Origin: Leptospirales bacterium
Lineage (GTDB): Bacteria; Spirochaetota; Leptospiria; Leptospirales; Leptonemataceae
Length of the DNA stretch: 64,000 nt
NCBI GenBank assembly: GCA_019694655.1
Contig: JAIBBN010000003.1
Coordinates: forward strand, 124,001-188,000
Direction of reading: 5' to 3'
The stretch's first letter is position 1. Each line of letters starts with the position of its first letter. The notes beneath the pieces are model-generated. The model was not told the DNA's origin. It saw nothing but the letters and a program-made list of their open reading frames with translations, and made no database searches. Positions 25,399 through 32,793 of this stretch are shown one piece after another. The translations under genes and the position numbers were made by a program.

Positions 25399-27228
25399 AT
25401 GGCCATCCAAAGCCAGAGCGATCTGGCGCGCGAGCTGGAGTCTGTCGGCATGCTGCGCCGCGTCTCCGAAGAACTTGATCCACGTCTGGAACTGGCGGCC
25501 GTGCAGCGGCGCGTCTTCGCCGCCGGCGGACCGGCGCTGCTCTTTACTAATGTAAAGGGAACGGAATTTCCCGTTCTGGCCAACGCCTTTGGGCAGATCG
25601 ATCGCGCCCGCTACATCTTCCGCCGCACGCTGTCTGGCGTCAGCGCTCTGGTCGGGGCGCGCGCCAATCCACAGCAGCTGTTGCAAAATCCAATGCAACT
25701 GTTGCGCGCCGTACGGGCTGCAGCGCATGCCTTCCCCCTGCCGGCCTGGCGCGCGCCGGCCTTACAGCGTCGTCTGCGGATCAGCGATCTGCCGATGATC
25801 GTCGGCTGGCCGCGCGATGGCGGCGCCTTCATCACGCTGCCGCAGGCGCTCAGCGAGCACCCTCGCTTGCCTGGCTGGCGCCATTCCAATCTCGGCATGT
25901 ATCGCGTGCAGTTGAACGGCAATCGTTACCAGCGCGATGAAGAAATTGGACTGCACTATCAGATTCGCCGCGGAATTGGCGTGCACCACAGCCTGGCCCT
26001 CGAACAGGGCCAGCGGCTTAAGGTTTGTATTGCAGTAGGCGGTCCGCCAGCACATGCTTTTGCAGCGGTGATGCCGCTGCCCGAGTCGATGCCAGAGCTG
26101 GCCTTTGCCGGAGCGCTGGCCGGACGCAACCTGCGATGGCGACGGGTAGACGGCGTGCTGGCGCCAGTCGACGCCGACTTCCTGATTACCGGCGAAATAG
26201 CCGACGAATTGAAGCCGGAAGGGCCCTTTGGCGATCACCTTGGCTACTATTCTCTCCGCCATCCTTTCCCGGTGTTGCGCGTGCGCGGCGTTTACGCCCG
26301 AAGCAATGCCGTCTGGCCGATGACGACGGTTGGCCGACCGCCGCAGGAAGATACCATCTTTGGAAAATTGATCCACGAGATTGCTGCGCCGATGGCGCCG
26401 GTGATGATTCCGGGACTGCGCCAGATGCATGCTGTGGATGCGGCCGGCGTGCATCCGCTGCTGCTGGCCGTTGGCAGCGAACGTTTTGCTCCCTACCAGG
26501 CGCGTCAGCCCATGGAACTGCTGACGATTGCCAATGCTGTGCTGGGATTCAATCAGGCTTCGCTGGCCAAGTACCTCTGGATTGCGGCCGGCGAAGATGA
26601 TCCACAGCTTGATGCCCACAATATTCCGTCATTTCTGCAACACATGCTGCAACGCGTCGACTGGCGGCGCGATTTGCATTTTCAAACGGCGACGACCATC
26701 GATACCCTGGATTATTCTGGCCAGGGTTTGAATCAGGGATCCAAATTGGTGATTGCCGCCGCCGGCGCGCCACGGCGTCGGCTGCAGGCGCGCGTTCCTG
26801 ACATTCGACTGCCGCGCGGTTTCTCCGGGCTGCAGGCGGCGATGCCCGGCATTCTACTGCTCGCTGGGCCGCGCTTTCGAAGCTATAGGCTAAATGACGG
26901 GCAACTTGCGCCTTTGTTGCGCTGTCTGGAGCGTTGTGCTGACGAATTGCAAGGTTTCCCACTGGCGGCGCTGGTCGACGACGTCGGCTTTGCAGCGGCG
27001 ACGCTGAACAACCTGCTCTGGACGCTTTTTACCAGATCGAATCCCTCGCACGACATACATGGCGCCGGACAGGAGATTCGACACAAGCACTGGGGCTGCA
27101 AGGGAACGCTGCTGATTGACGCCAGATCGAAGCCGCATCATGCCCCGCCCTTGATCGAGGATCCGCGCACACTGAAGCGGATCGATCGATTATTTGCTGC
27201 CGGCGGCAGTCTGGCGGGCATCGACTGA
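25399..27228 (+). CDS. ubiD: UbiD-family prenylated-FMN-dependent decarboxylase
   Basis: The 609-residue protein matches the UbiD family along its length. Visible features are LGMYRVQLNGNRY (about 171-183), GIGVHHSLALEQG (about 195), and AVGGPPAHAFAA (about 212-223). ELKPEGPFGDHLGYYS (about 270-285) contains the family Glu residues next to the flavin, and TVGRPPQEDTIFGKLIHE (about 308-325) follows. UbiD enzymes decarboxylate aromatic or alpha,beta-unsaturated acids using prFMN made by UbiX; the best known role is in quinone biosynthesis. No ubiX or other quinone gene is in the window. Length is somewhat above E. coli UbiD (497). It may be a menaquinone- or ubiquinone-pathway paralogue; the substrate is not resolved. 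Confidence 0.85.
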   Translation: MAIQSQSDLARELESVGMLRRVSEELDPRLELAAVQRRVFAAGGPALLFTNVKGTEFPVLANAFGQIDRARYIFRRTLSGVSALVGARANPQQLLQNPMQLLRAVRAAAHAFPLPAWRAPALQRRLRISDLPMIVGWPRDGGAFITLPQALSEHPRLPGWRHSNLGMYRVQLNGNRYQRDEEIGLHYQIRRGIGVHHSLALEQGQRLKVCIAVGGPPAHAFAAVMPLPESMPELAFAGALAGRNLRWRRVDGVLAPVDADFLITGEIADELKPEGPFGDHLGYYSLRHPFPVLRVRGVYARSNAVWPMTTVGRPPQEDTIFGKLIHEIAAPMAPVMIPGLRQMHAVDAAGVHPLLLAVGSERFAPYQARQPMELLTIANAVLGFNQASLAKYLWIAAGEDDPQLDAHNIPSFLQHMLQRVDWRRDLHFQTATTIDTLDYSGQGLNQGSKLVIAAAGAPRRRLQARVPDIRLPRGFSGLQAAMPGILLLAGPRFRSYRLNDGQLAPLLRCLERCADELQGFPLAALVDDVGFAAATLNNLLWTLFTRSNPSHDIHGAGQEIRHKHWGCKGTLLIDARSKPHHAPPLIEDPRTLKRIDRLFAAGGSLAGID

Positions 27229-27297
27229 GCAGCGCTCCACGGCGATGATGGAAACGGCTGGCCCTCAGGCGCAGCAGGCTGCAGATTGCCAGCGTAC

Positions 27298-28404
27298 ATG
27301 TCGCTCTTGACGATCTTTCTTTTTCTCTGCGGTATTGCATTACTGGTTATTGGCGCCGAGTGGCTGGTGCGCGGGGCCTCGCGCCTGGCTCTGGCCTTTC
27401 AAGTATCGCCGCTGGTGATTGGCCTGACAGTAGTTGCCTACGGCACCAGTAGCCCGGAATTTGCAGTCAGCCTTAACTCGGCGCTGCAGGCGCAGCCCGA
27501 CATTGCCGTCGGCAACGTGGTCGGATCCAATATCTTCAACAACCTTGTCGTCCTTGGGCTGTCTGCTGCCATCGCTCCGCTGGTTATCGCTCGCCAGCTG
27601 GTGCGCGTCGATGTGCCAATCTTGATTGGAGTCTCGCTCTTGACCTGGCTCTTTGCGCTGGACGGCGTGATTGGACGCCTGGAGGGGGCGACGCTATTTG
27701 CAGGCGCGGTAGTTTACACGATCTTGCTGGTCTGGATCAGCCGACGGCAGAGCAGGGCGCTGGCTCTGGAAAAAACCGAGGCCGCAGAACTCATCGACGA
27801 AAGTGAAAGGCCTCGCGGCGCCAGACAGATCCTGTGGCAGATTGGCCTCTTGTTTTCCGGCCTGGTTCTCCTTGGAATCGGATCGCGATGGCTGGTGGAT
27901 GGCGCTGTGGCCCTGGCGCGCTATGCCGGACTCAGCGAGCTGGTAATTGGTCTGACCATTGTTGCCGCCGGCACTTCGTTGCCGGAAGTTGCCGCCTCGG
28001 TCGCCGCAGCAATCAAAGGCGAGCGTGAAATTGCTGTCGGAAATGTGATCGGCTCCAGCATCTTTAACCTGCTGTTCGTGCTGGGCGCCAGCAGCGCCAT
28101 TTCGGCGCGCGGCGTGGCCGTCTCGCCAGATGTCTTAGGCCTTGATCTGCCGGTGATGCTGGCTACGGCTCTGCTCTTTGTGCCGGTCTTTCTGCGCGGC
28201 TTCAGCGTGGAGCGCTGGGAGGGCGGCCTTTTTCTCTCTTACTATGTAGTCTACGCTGCTTACCTGGCCTTGAAGGGCGAACACAGCGCCAACGCCGCGC
28301 TCTTTGGGCAGGCGGCGCTCTATGGTTTGCTGCCGATCACCGGCGCCACGCTGTTGGTCTTGCTGATTGTACATTTGCGACGATCGCGCCGCAGCGCTCC
28401 TTAG
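27298..28404 (+). CDS. Na+/Ca2+ exchanger family antiporter (YrbG-like), copy 1
   Basis: I start at the ATG at 27298 (MSLLTIFLFLCG) rather than at a TTG 12 bases before. The 368-residue protein has about ten membrane helices in two inverted halves. The alpha-1 repeat is AYGTSSPEFAVS with GNVVGSNIFN (about 46-82), and the alpha-2 repeat is AAGTSLPEVAAS with GNVIGSSIFN (about 222-258); the Ser/Thr-Pro-Glu residues bind the cation. A charged loop (about 150-175) separates the halves. It should exchange Ca2+ for Na+ or H+ across the inner membrane. A close paralogue follows at 28507. Confidence 0.93.
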   Translation: MSLLTIFLFLCGIALLVIGAEWLVRGASRLALAFQVSPLVIGLTVVAYGTSSPEFAVSLNSALQAQPDIAVGNVVGSNIFNNLVVLGLSAAIAPLVIARQLVRVDVPILIGVSLLTWLFALDGVIGRLEGATLFAGAVVYTILLVWISRRQSRALALEKTEAAELIDESERPRGARQILWQIGLLFSGLVLLGIGSRWLVDGAVALARYAGLSELVIGLTIVAAGTSLPEVAASVAAAIKGEREIAVGNVIGSSIFNLLFVLGASSAISARGVAVSPDVLGLDLPVMLATALLFVPVFLRGFSVERWEGGLFLSYYVVYAAYLALKGEHSANAALFGQAALYGLLPITGATLLVLLIVHLRRSRRSAP

Positions 28405-28448
28405 AGCTCAGTGCAGCCGGAGGCGGAAATTTTCCAGACTTAGAGGCA

Positions 28449-28475
28449 TTGGCCAGCCTGCATCGGGCTGGCCAA
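28449..28475. promoter_or_regulatory. Strong intergenic hairpin between the two antiporter genes
   Basis: TTGGCCAGCC and GGCTGGCCAA form a perfect ten-pair stem with a seven-base loop, ending 31 bases before the second antiporter start. No T-run follows on either strand, so it does not look like an intrinsic terminator. It may stabilise or process the transcript between the paralogues, or bind a regulator as DNA. Confidence 0.5.
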
Positions 28476-28506
28476 CGGCAAAGCCTGAAGCCGAAGTGGC
28501 GCCGCT

Positions 28507-29601
28507 ATGGATTGGATTACGCTGCTGCTTTTCATTGTTGGTATCGTATTGCTGGTCGCCGGCGCCGAATTGCTGGTTCGCGGCGCTTCCCGACTGGCCC
28601 TTGCGCTGCGCGTATCGCCGCTGGTGATCGGTCTGACCATCGTCGCTTACGGAACCAGCAGCCCGGAGCTGGCCGTCAGCACCGTTGCCGCGCTGCATAA
28701 TCAAGCCGACATAGCCCTGGGCAATGTGGTGGGCTCCAACATTTTCAATGTACTGGTCATCCTTGGAATTTCAGCGGCAATCACGCCGTTGATCATTCAT
28801 CAGCAGATCATTCGCCTTGATGTGCCGGTGATGATTGGCGTATCTGCGTTGACCTTTGTATTTGCCCTGGATGGGCGCATCCAGCGCTGGGAGGGCCTTG
28901 TGCTGGTCATCGGCGCAGTCGCTTATACGATCCTGGTGGTCTGGCTCAGTCGACGCGAAACAAAAAGCGTGCAGGAAGAATACTCCGGAGAATTTGGCGA
29001 AAGCGAAGCGCCTGGCGGCGCAAAGTCGATTCTCTGGCAGCTGCTGCTCATTGCCATCGGGCTGGGCATGCTGGGTTTGGGTTCGCGCTGGCTGGTAGAC
29101 GGCGCCATCTCTCTGGCGCGCTACCTTGGCGTCAGCGAGCTGGTCATCGGTTTGACAATTGTTGCGACGGGCACCTCCTTGCCAGAGGTCGCTGCTTCGG
29201 TTGCGGCGGCCTTGAAAGGCGAGCGTGACATCGCTGTTGGCAATGTGGTCGGCTCGAATATCTTCAATCTCTTGCTGGTGCTGGGCGCCGCCGCCGGCAT
29301 CTCCAATCAAGGCATAGTTATATCGCAGACTGCTTTGCATTTTGATTTGCCGGTGATGATTGCGGTGGCGGCGGTCTGCCTGCCCGTTTTCATGCGCGGC
29401 TTCAACATGCAGCGCTGGGAAGGATTGCTCTTTCTGGCTTACTACATTGCCTACGTGAGCTTTCTGGCGCTCAAGGGACAGAACAATCCGCGTCTGGAGT
29501 TGTTCAGTAACGCAATGCTCTATGCAGTGCTGCCCTTGAGCGGCCTGACTGTATTGATCTCGTTTGTTGTCTGGAGAGCGCGGCAGCGGCGCGCTTCTTG
29601 A
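28507..29601 (+). CDS. Na+/Ca2+ exchanger family antiporter (YrbG-like), copy 2
   Basis: The 364-residue protein has the same two-half architecture as the upstream copy: alpha-1 AYGTSSPELAVS with GNVVGSNIFN (about 46-82) and alpha-2 ATGTSLPEVAAS with GNVVGSNIFN (about 219-255), again with all cation-site residues. The most divergent part is the central loop, which here is more acidic (ETKSVQEEYSGEFGESE, about 152-168). Copy 2 may differ in ion preference or regulation, or the two may assemble together. It lies 102 bases downstream of copy 1 with a perfect hairpin between them and only a weak Shine-Dalgarno. Confidence 0.93.
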   Translation: MDWITLLLFIVGIVLLVAGAELLVRGASRLALALRVSPLVIGLTIVAYGTSSPELAVSTVAALHNQADIALGNVVGSNIFNVLVILGISAAITPLIIHQQIIRLDVPVMIGVSALTFVFALDGRIQRWEGLVLVIGAVAYTILVVWLSRRETKSVQEEYSGEFGESEAPGGAKSILWQLLLIAIGLGMLGLGSRWLVDGAISLARYLGVSELVIGLTIVATGTSLPEVAASVAAALKGERDIAVGNVVGSNIFNLLLVLGAAAGISNQGIVISQTALHFDLPVMIAVAAVCLPVFMRGFNMQRWEGLLFLAYYIAYVSFLALKGQNNPRLELFSNAMLYAVLPLSGLTVLISFVVWRARQRRAS

Positions 29602-29607
29602 TGGCTC

Positions 29608-30213
29608 TCAATGGAATTGAACCGGCTGGCCTTTGATGAACAGTCGCCGCAACGCGCCTTCGCCGCTTTCCGGATCAACGGCAATTTCCACGTAGGCGGC
29701 CGGCGGTTCGGCATTGCGCCCCTGTTCGATGCTGGCTGCAGCCACAGCCTCTTCGATGCGCGCGGCCTCGCTTTGCGGCGTGAAGTATTCCTCGATGCCG
29801 TAATTCAAGACGAGGCGCTGCTCCCAGCTTTCGACAACGCGCCCGCGCAGCACGATGGCGCCCGGGGTTGTCAGCAAACGCCGATCGCGGCTGATAGCTG
29901 ATACATGGCGTACGGTGCGGCCCTCTTCTTTGCTGAGTTGAACAAAGACCGTTTCTCCTTGCTTCCACTGCGCGGTGTCCGTGGCCGGCAGGCGCGGTAC
30001 ACTCGCTTCAATACGACTCGCCGCCAGGTCCAGACGCACGTAGTAGCCGGAGAGCAAACTGCGCGGGTCCAGCGGCTGCACGGCAAGCAAGGCCGGCAGC
30101 CCGCTGTCGAGCAAATGCTGACGCGCAAATACCATCTGACCAAGCGCTGCCAGCTGCAGGATGATCAGCGCAACGAATCCGGGAAATCGCAACCGGTTCC
30201 AGAGCTTATCCAT
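29608..30213 (-). CDS. GDYXXLXY-domain membrane-anchored protein
   Basis: The 201-residue protein has one N-terminal membrane helix (about 12-32) and then an extracytoplasmic domain. LLSGYYVRLDLAASRI (about 53-68) corresponds to the GDYXXLXY motif, although the Asp is Tyr here. The rest is consistent with the family, including VLRGRVVES (about 122) and a terminal YVEIAVDPESGEGALRRLFI (about 173-192). It overlaps the preceding DUF2157 gene by eight bases; GDYXXLXY proteins are commonly encoded next to DUF2157 membrane proteins, which supports the call. Biochemical function is unknown. It is the last gene of its operon and convergent with the antiporter gene, six bases apart. Confidence 0.75.
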   Translation of the reverse strand: MDKLWNRLRFPGFVALIILQLAALGQMVFARQHLLDSGLPALLAVQPLDPRSLLSGYYVRLDLAASRIEASVPRLPATDTAQWKQGETVFVQLSKEEGRTVRHVSAISRDRRLLTTPGAIVLRGRVVESWEQRLVLNYGIEEYFTPQSEAARIEEAVAAASIEQGRNAEPPAAYVEIAVDPESGEGALRRLFIKGQPVQFH

Positions 30214-32113
30214 GCTTTGCTTCTCCTTGTTCCATTTGCGCCAGCAGGCGGCGTCGCTGTCGCTCCAGGATCATACCGAGCGCAAACAGAAGGACGCCGC
30301 AGGTTATAAAAAGCAGCGAACCGCTGAGCAAATCCCAGAAGGTATCGATGACGCGCGTGGCGGCGTGCAGCGCAAAGGCGCCAATTGCGGCATTGGCCAG
30401 CGCCGCCGAATTGATGCGTACGCTGTAGAGCAGGGCCAGGCCGCTGAAGGCCAGCAGCATGAAATTGAAAATCAGCTGGTAGACAATGACCGGCGTGTGC
30501 GGTCCGCTCACAAACAACATCAACAGCGTGAGGGCAAAGATGCCAAAGGCCATGCCGGCCGGCAGCCGCTCTTTGACTTTGTAGTAAGCGGCGCCAAAGA
30601 GCGCCAGCGCCACGCCGGCAAAAAGGGCGATCAAGGCCAGCACGACGCCGCCGGCCTGCTGGATGGAGTCCTGAATGCCAGGCTTGAAGGAGATCGCGTA
30701 AAGAAACAGAAATACTGCGGCGCCAATGATGGCGCGCAGCACGCCGCCAGGATAGCTGCGTCCCGGCCGCTCTGGCAGCCAGGTCGCCGTCAGTTCATTG
30801 ATCATAAACGCCACCGAGGCAAAAAGCAAGAAGCCCAGGTTGTAGGCGATGTAGAAGACGCCGCCTTCTCCGGCGGAGCTGGAGCTGACAGCCAGTGCAA
30901 ATAGCCCGATGGCTTTACTGAACAGTGCTACGATCGCAATCAAGAAGGCCGCGGCGCGATCCACGCCGCTGGCGCCTTCTTCAAAGTAGGATAGAAAGAG
31001 CAAACCAGCCAGTAGCGCCAGCAATGCCGTGTGCATCACGGCGACCAGCGCTGCCTGGTTTTGAATCGGAAAACTGAGCGGCAAGAGCGCCAGAAGCAAG
31101 GCCAGGATTTGCAGGTAGACAGCGCCGCTGCGCCTCTGCCAGAGCGTGAGTCCAAGGGCGCTCAGCCAGAAGGCCGCCAGCAGCAGGCGGGGAACCAGCG
31201 GCGCAGCATCGACAAGGGCAAAGCCGCCCTCCAATTTAAGCGGCCAGGCCAATAGCATGGCTGGCAGCGAACAGAATACCCAGCCAAGCAGGCGCGCGGT
31301 CTGTTGACTGAGCGCCGTTATCTCGTCGCCCGGCAGACGGGCGACGGACAGAAGTAACGCGCCGCCGGCGGCCAGAGCTGCGATCAGGATAACGCCGCTG
31401 GCATCGCTGTCGCTCCAGTAGGCCAGACTGAAGAGCGCGTAGAGCGGCAGCGTCAGCGAACACAACCACAGTCCGATTCGATCGCGAATCTTCCAGAAGG
31501 CGAAACCAAGCAGCAGCGGGAAGATCAGAAAATGCGGGCTCAGATGATCGTATTCGCCCCGTTCCCAGGCGTACCAGATGATAGACAGCAGCAAGCTGGC
31601 GTAGAGCCCCCAGCGTTCCAGAAGCAGGAGCGAAAGCAGCGCGCTGACCGCCAGCCAGAGCAGCAGTCCGTTGGTCGGATGAGCGCTGATATGATAGATC
31701 TGGGCAACCAGTCCAATGGCCGCGCCAAAGGCCAGGAGACCAATCAGCAACAGACCGCGCGCCGCCAGCGGATGCGGTCGAACAAAGTAAAAGACAAAGG
31801 TTGCGCTGTGGATTGCAACCAGCGCCGCGAGAATCTGGATCAGCCGCGATGTTGGCGACATAGCTGCCCAGTTCGCTGAGTAGAACAGGATCAATCCCAG
31901 GCCAATGAGCAGCGCCGCCATTCCAATCAAAATGGCCGGCAGTCGGATGCGAACGCCGCCTCCCGATCGGGCTTTGGCCGCTGCCTGCAACTGCTGCAAC
32001 TCGCTGCGATATTCTGCGGCAATGCGCTCGCTCTGCTGGCCATCGATCAGGCCGCGCTGTGGCCAGCGTGTTAGCTCGACCAGCAGCGTCTCAATCCACT
32101 GAATGCGGTTCAT
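30206..32113 (-). CDS. DUF2157 multi-pass membrane protein
   Basis: The 635-residue protein has a short cytosolic N-terminal region (about 1-55, with IDGQQSERIAAEYRSEL typical of DUF2157) and then roughly 18-20 hydrophobic helices to residue 620. Its last residues are basic and Glu-rich. A GAGGAAG site precedes the ATG. It is longer than many DUF2157 proteins, which are often 300-450 residues, and appears to include the additional DUF4401-like membrane region that sometimes accompanies GDYXXLXY partners. No catalytic residues are evident. It lies between the DTW gene (16-base gap) and the GDYXXLXY gene (8-base overlap), so the membrane pair likely works as one complex of unknown role. Confidence 0.75.
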   Translation of the reverse strand: MNRIQWIETLLVELTRWPQRGLIDGQQSERIAAEYRSELQQLQAAAKARSGGGVRIRLPAILIGMAALLIGLGLILFYSANWAAMSPTSRLIQILAALVAIHSATFVFYFVRPHPLAARGLLLIGLLAFGAAIGLVAQIYHISAHPTNGLLLWLAVSALLSLLLLERWGLYASLLLSIIWYAWERGEYDHLSPHFLIFPLLLGFAFWKIRDRIGLWLCSLTLPLYALFSLAYWSDSDASGVILIAALAAGGALLLSVARLPGDEITALSQQTARLLGWVFCSLPAMLLAWPLKLEGGFALVDAAPLVPRLLLAAFWLSALGLTLWQRRSGAVYLQILALLLALLPLSFPIQNQAALVAVMHTALLALLAGLLFLSYFEEGASGVDRAAAFLIAIVALFSKAIGLFALAVSSSSAGEGGVFYIAYNLGFLLFASVAFMINELTATWLPERPGRSYPGGVLRAIIGAAVFLFLYAISFKPGIQDSIQQAGGVVLALIALFAGVALALFGAAYYKVKERLPAGMAFGIFALTLLMLFVSGPHTPVIVYQLIFNFMLLAFSGLALLYSVRINSAALANAAIGAFALHAATRVIDTFWDLLSGSLLFITCGVLLFALGMILERQRRRLLAQMEQGEAKHG

Positions 32114-32129
32114 TTCTTCCTCGCCAGGT

Positions 32130-32771
32130 TTAGACGGCGCCGTGCAGCGCCTGGTGCGATGGCAGACGCGCTATTTTCCCGCGACGCTGCATCATCTCCG
32201 ATAGTATGCCATACAGAAAATCTTCCAGCGCCGACTGCACAGCCGGCCCCTCCAGCGCGCCCAGGGCGAGAGCGATGGCCTCGCCGCTGGACAGCCCCTC
32301 TTGCAGGTGCTGACGGCGCAAGGCGAATCGCTGCCGTACGCCTTCGGGCAAGCGCACGCTGCTGACGTTTTCCATGCCCGGCAGCCGTCGGAAAAACTTT
32401 CGCGTCTGACCCCACGCTCCGTCGGGCACAATCAACTGCAGCGGCCCTTTCCACTGCGCTGCCCATTGCGCCGTGAGCTCCGGGGCGCCCGCCGATGGAT
32501 AGAGGTAGAGTCTTTTGGCGCCCGCTTGCCGCGGCGCCAGGTCTTCGCTGCGCAATGGCCCCTCGGGATTGCCATGCAGGACGATGCGCGCCCCGGGCAA
32601 TGCCAGGCAGGCCAGACGCGCTGTATTGCTGGTCCACTTGCGCATCGAGGCATGCATGACTACCAGGAGCTCGCAACGGGCGGCAATCTGCGGCAAGCGT
32701 GCGCAGGGACACAGGCTGCGTCGTAAAAAACAGCTGGGACATCGTTCCGATAGCGGTGGGCGCCGGGCCAT
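32130..32771 (-). CDS. DTW-domain tRNA-uridine aminocarboxypropyltransferase (TapT-like)
   Basis: The 213-residue protein begins with a Cys cluster ERCPSCFLRRSLCPC (about 9-23), as in DTW proteins. LLVVMHASMRKWTSNTARL (about 35-53) replaces the usual H-x2-E-x3-T-N-T region, and the signature is VPDGAWGQTRKF (about 114-125). Family members such as E. coli TapT transfer the 3-amino-3-carboxypropyl group of S-adenosylmethionine to a tRNA uridine (acp3U). The namesake Asp-x-Thr-Trp is Asp-Gly-Ala-Trp here, so the Thr is lost; whether activity is kept is unclear. It heads the operon with DUF2157 and diverges from the helicase gene with only 22 bases between starts. Confidence 0.8.
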   Translation of the reverse strand: MARRPPLSERCPSCFLRRSLCPCARLPQIAARCELLVVMHASMRKWTSNTARLACLALPGARIVLHGNPEGPLRSEDLAPRQAGAKRLYLYPSAGAPELTAQWAAQWKGPLQLIVPDGAWGQTRKFFRRLPGMENVSSVRLPEGVRQRFALRRQHLQEGLSSGEAIALALGALEGPAVQSALEDFLYGILSEMMQRRGKIARLPSHQALHGAV

Positions 32772-32793
32772 CGCCGCGGAAAGTGTCGCGCCA

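Larger units (their letters stand above)
27298..29601 (+). repeat. Tandem gene duplication of the antiporter
   Basis: The reading frames at 27298-28404 and 28507-29601 are paralogues in direct orientation. Their alpha repeats are nearly identical at protein level (both have LVRGASRLALA, SPLVIGLT, YGTSSPE, GSRWLVDGA, SELVIGLTIVA, GTSLPEVAASVAAA). DNA is diverged mostly at third positions, so the duplication is old rather than an assembly artefact. The intergenic spacer is not duplicated. Confidence 0.85.

Noticed and set aside
25291-25399. TTTGT direct repeat around AAAGCTTT in the ABC/ubiD gap
   Set aside because: Short, AT-rich and without a matching second copy elsewhere; no operator can be argued.
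32515-32793. Upstream extension of the helicase frame
   Set aside because: It is antisense to the DTW gene and has no conserved residues.
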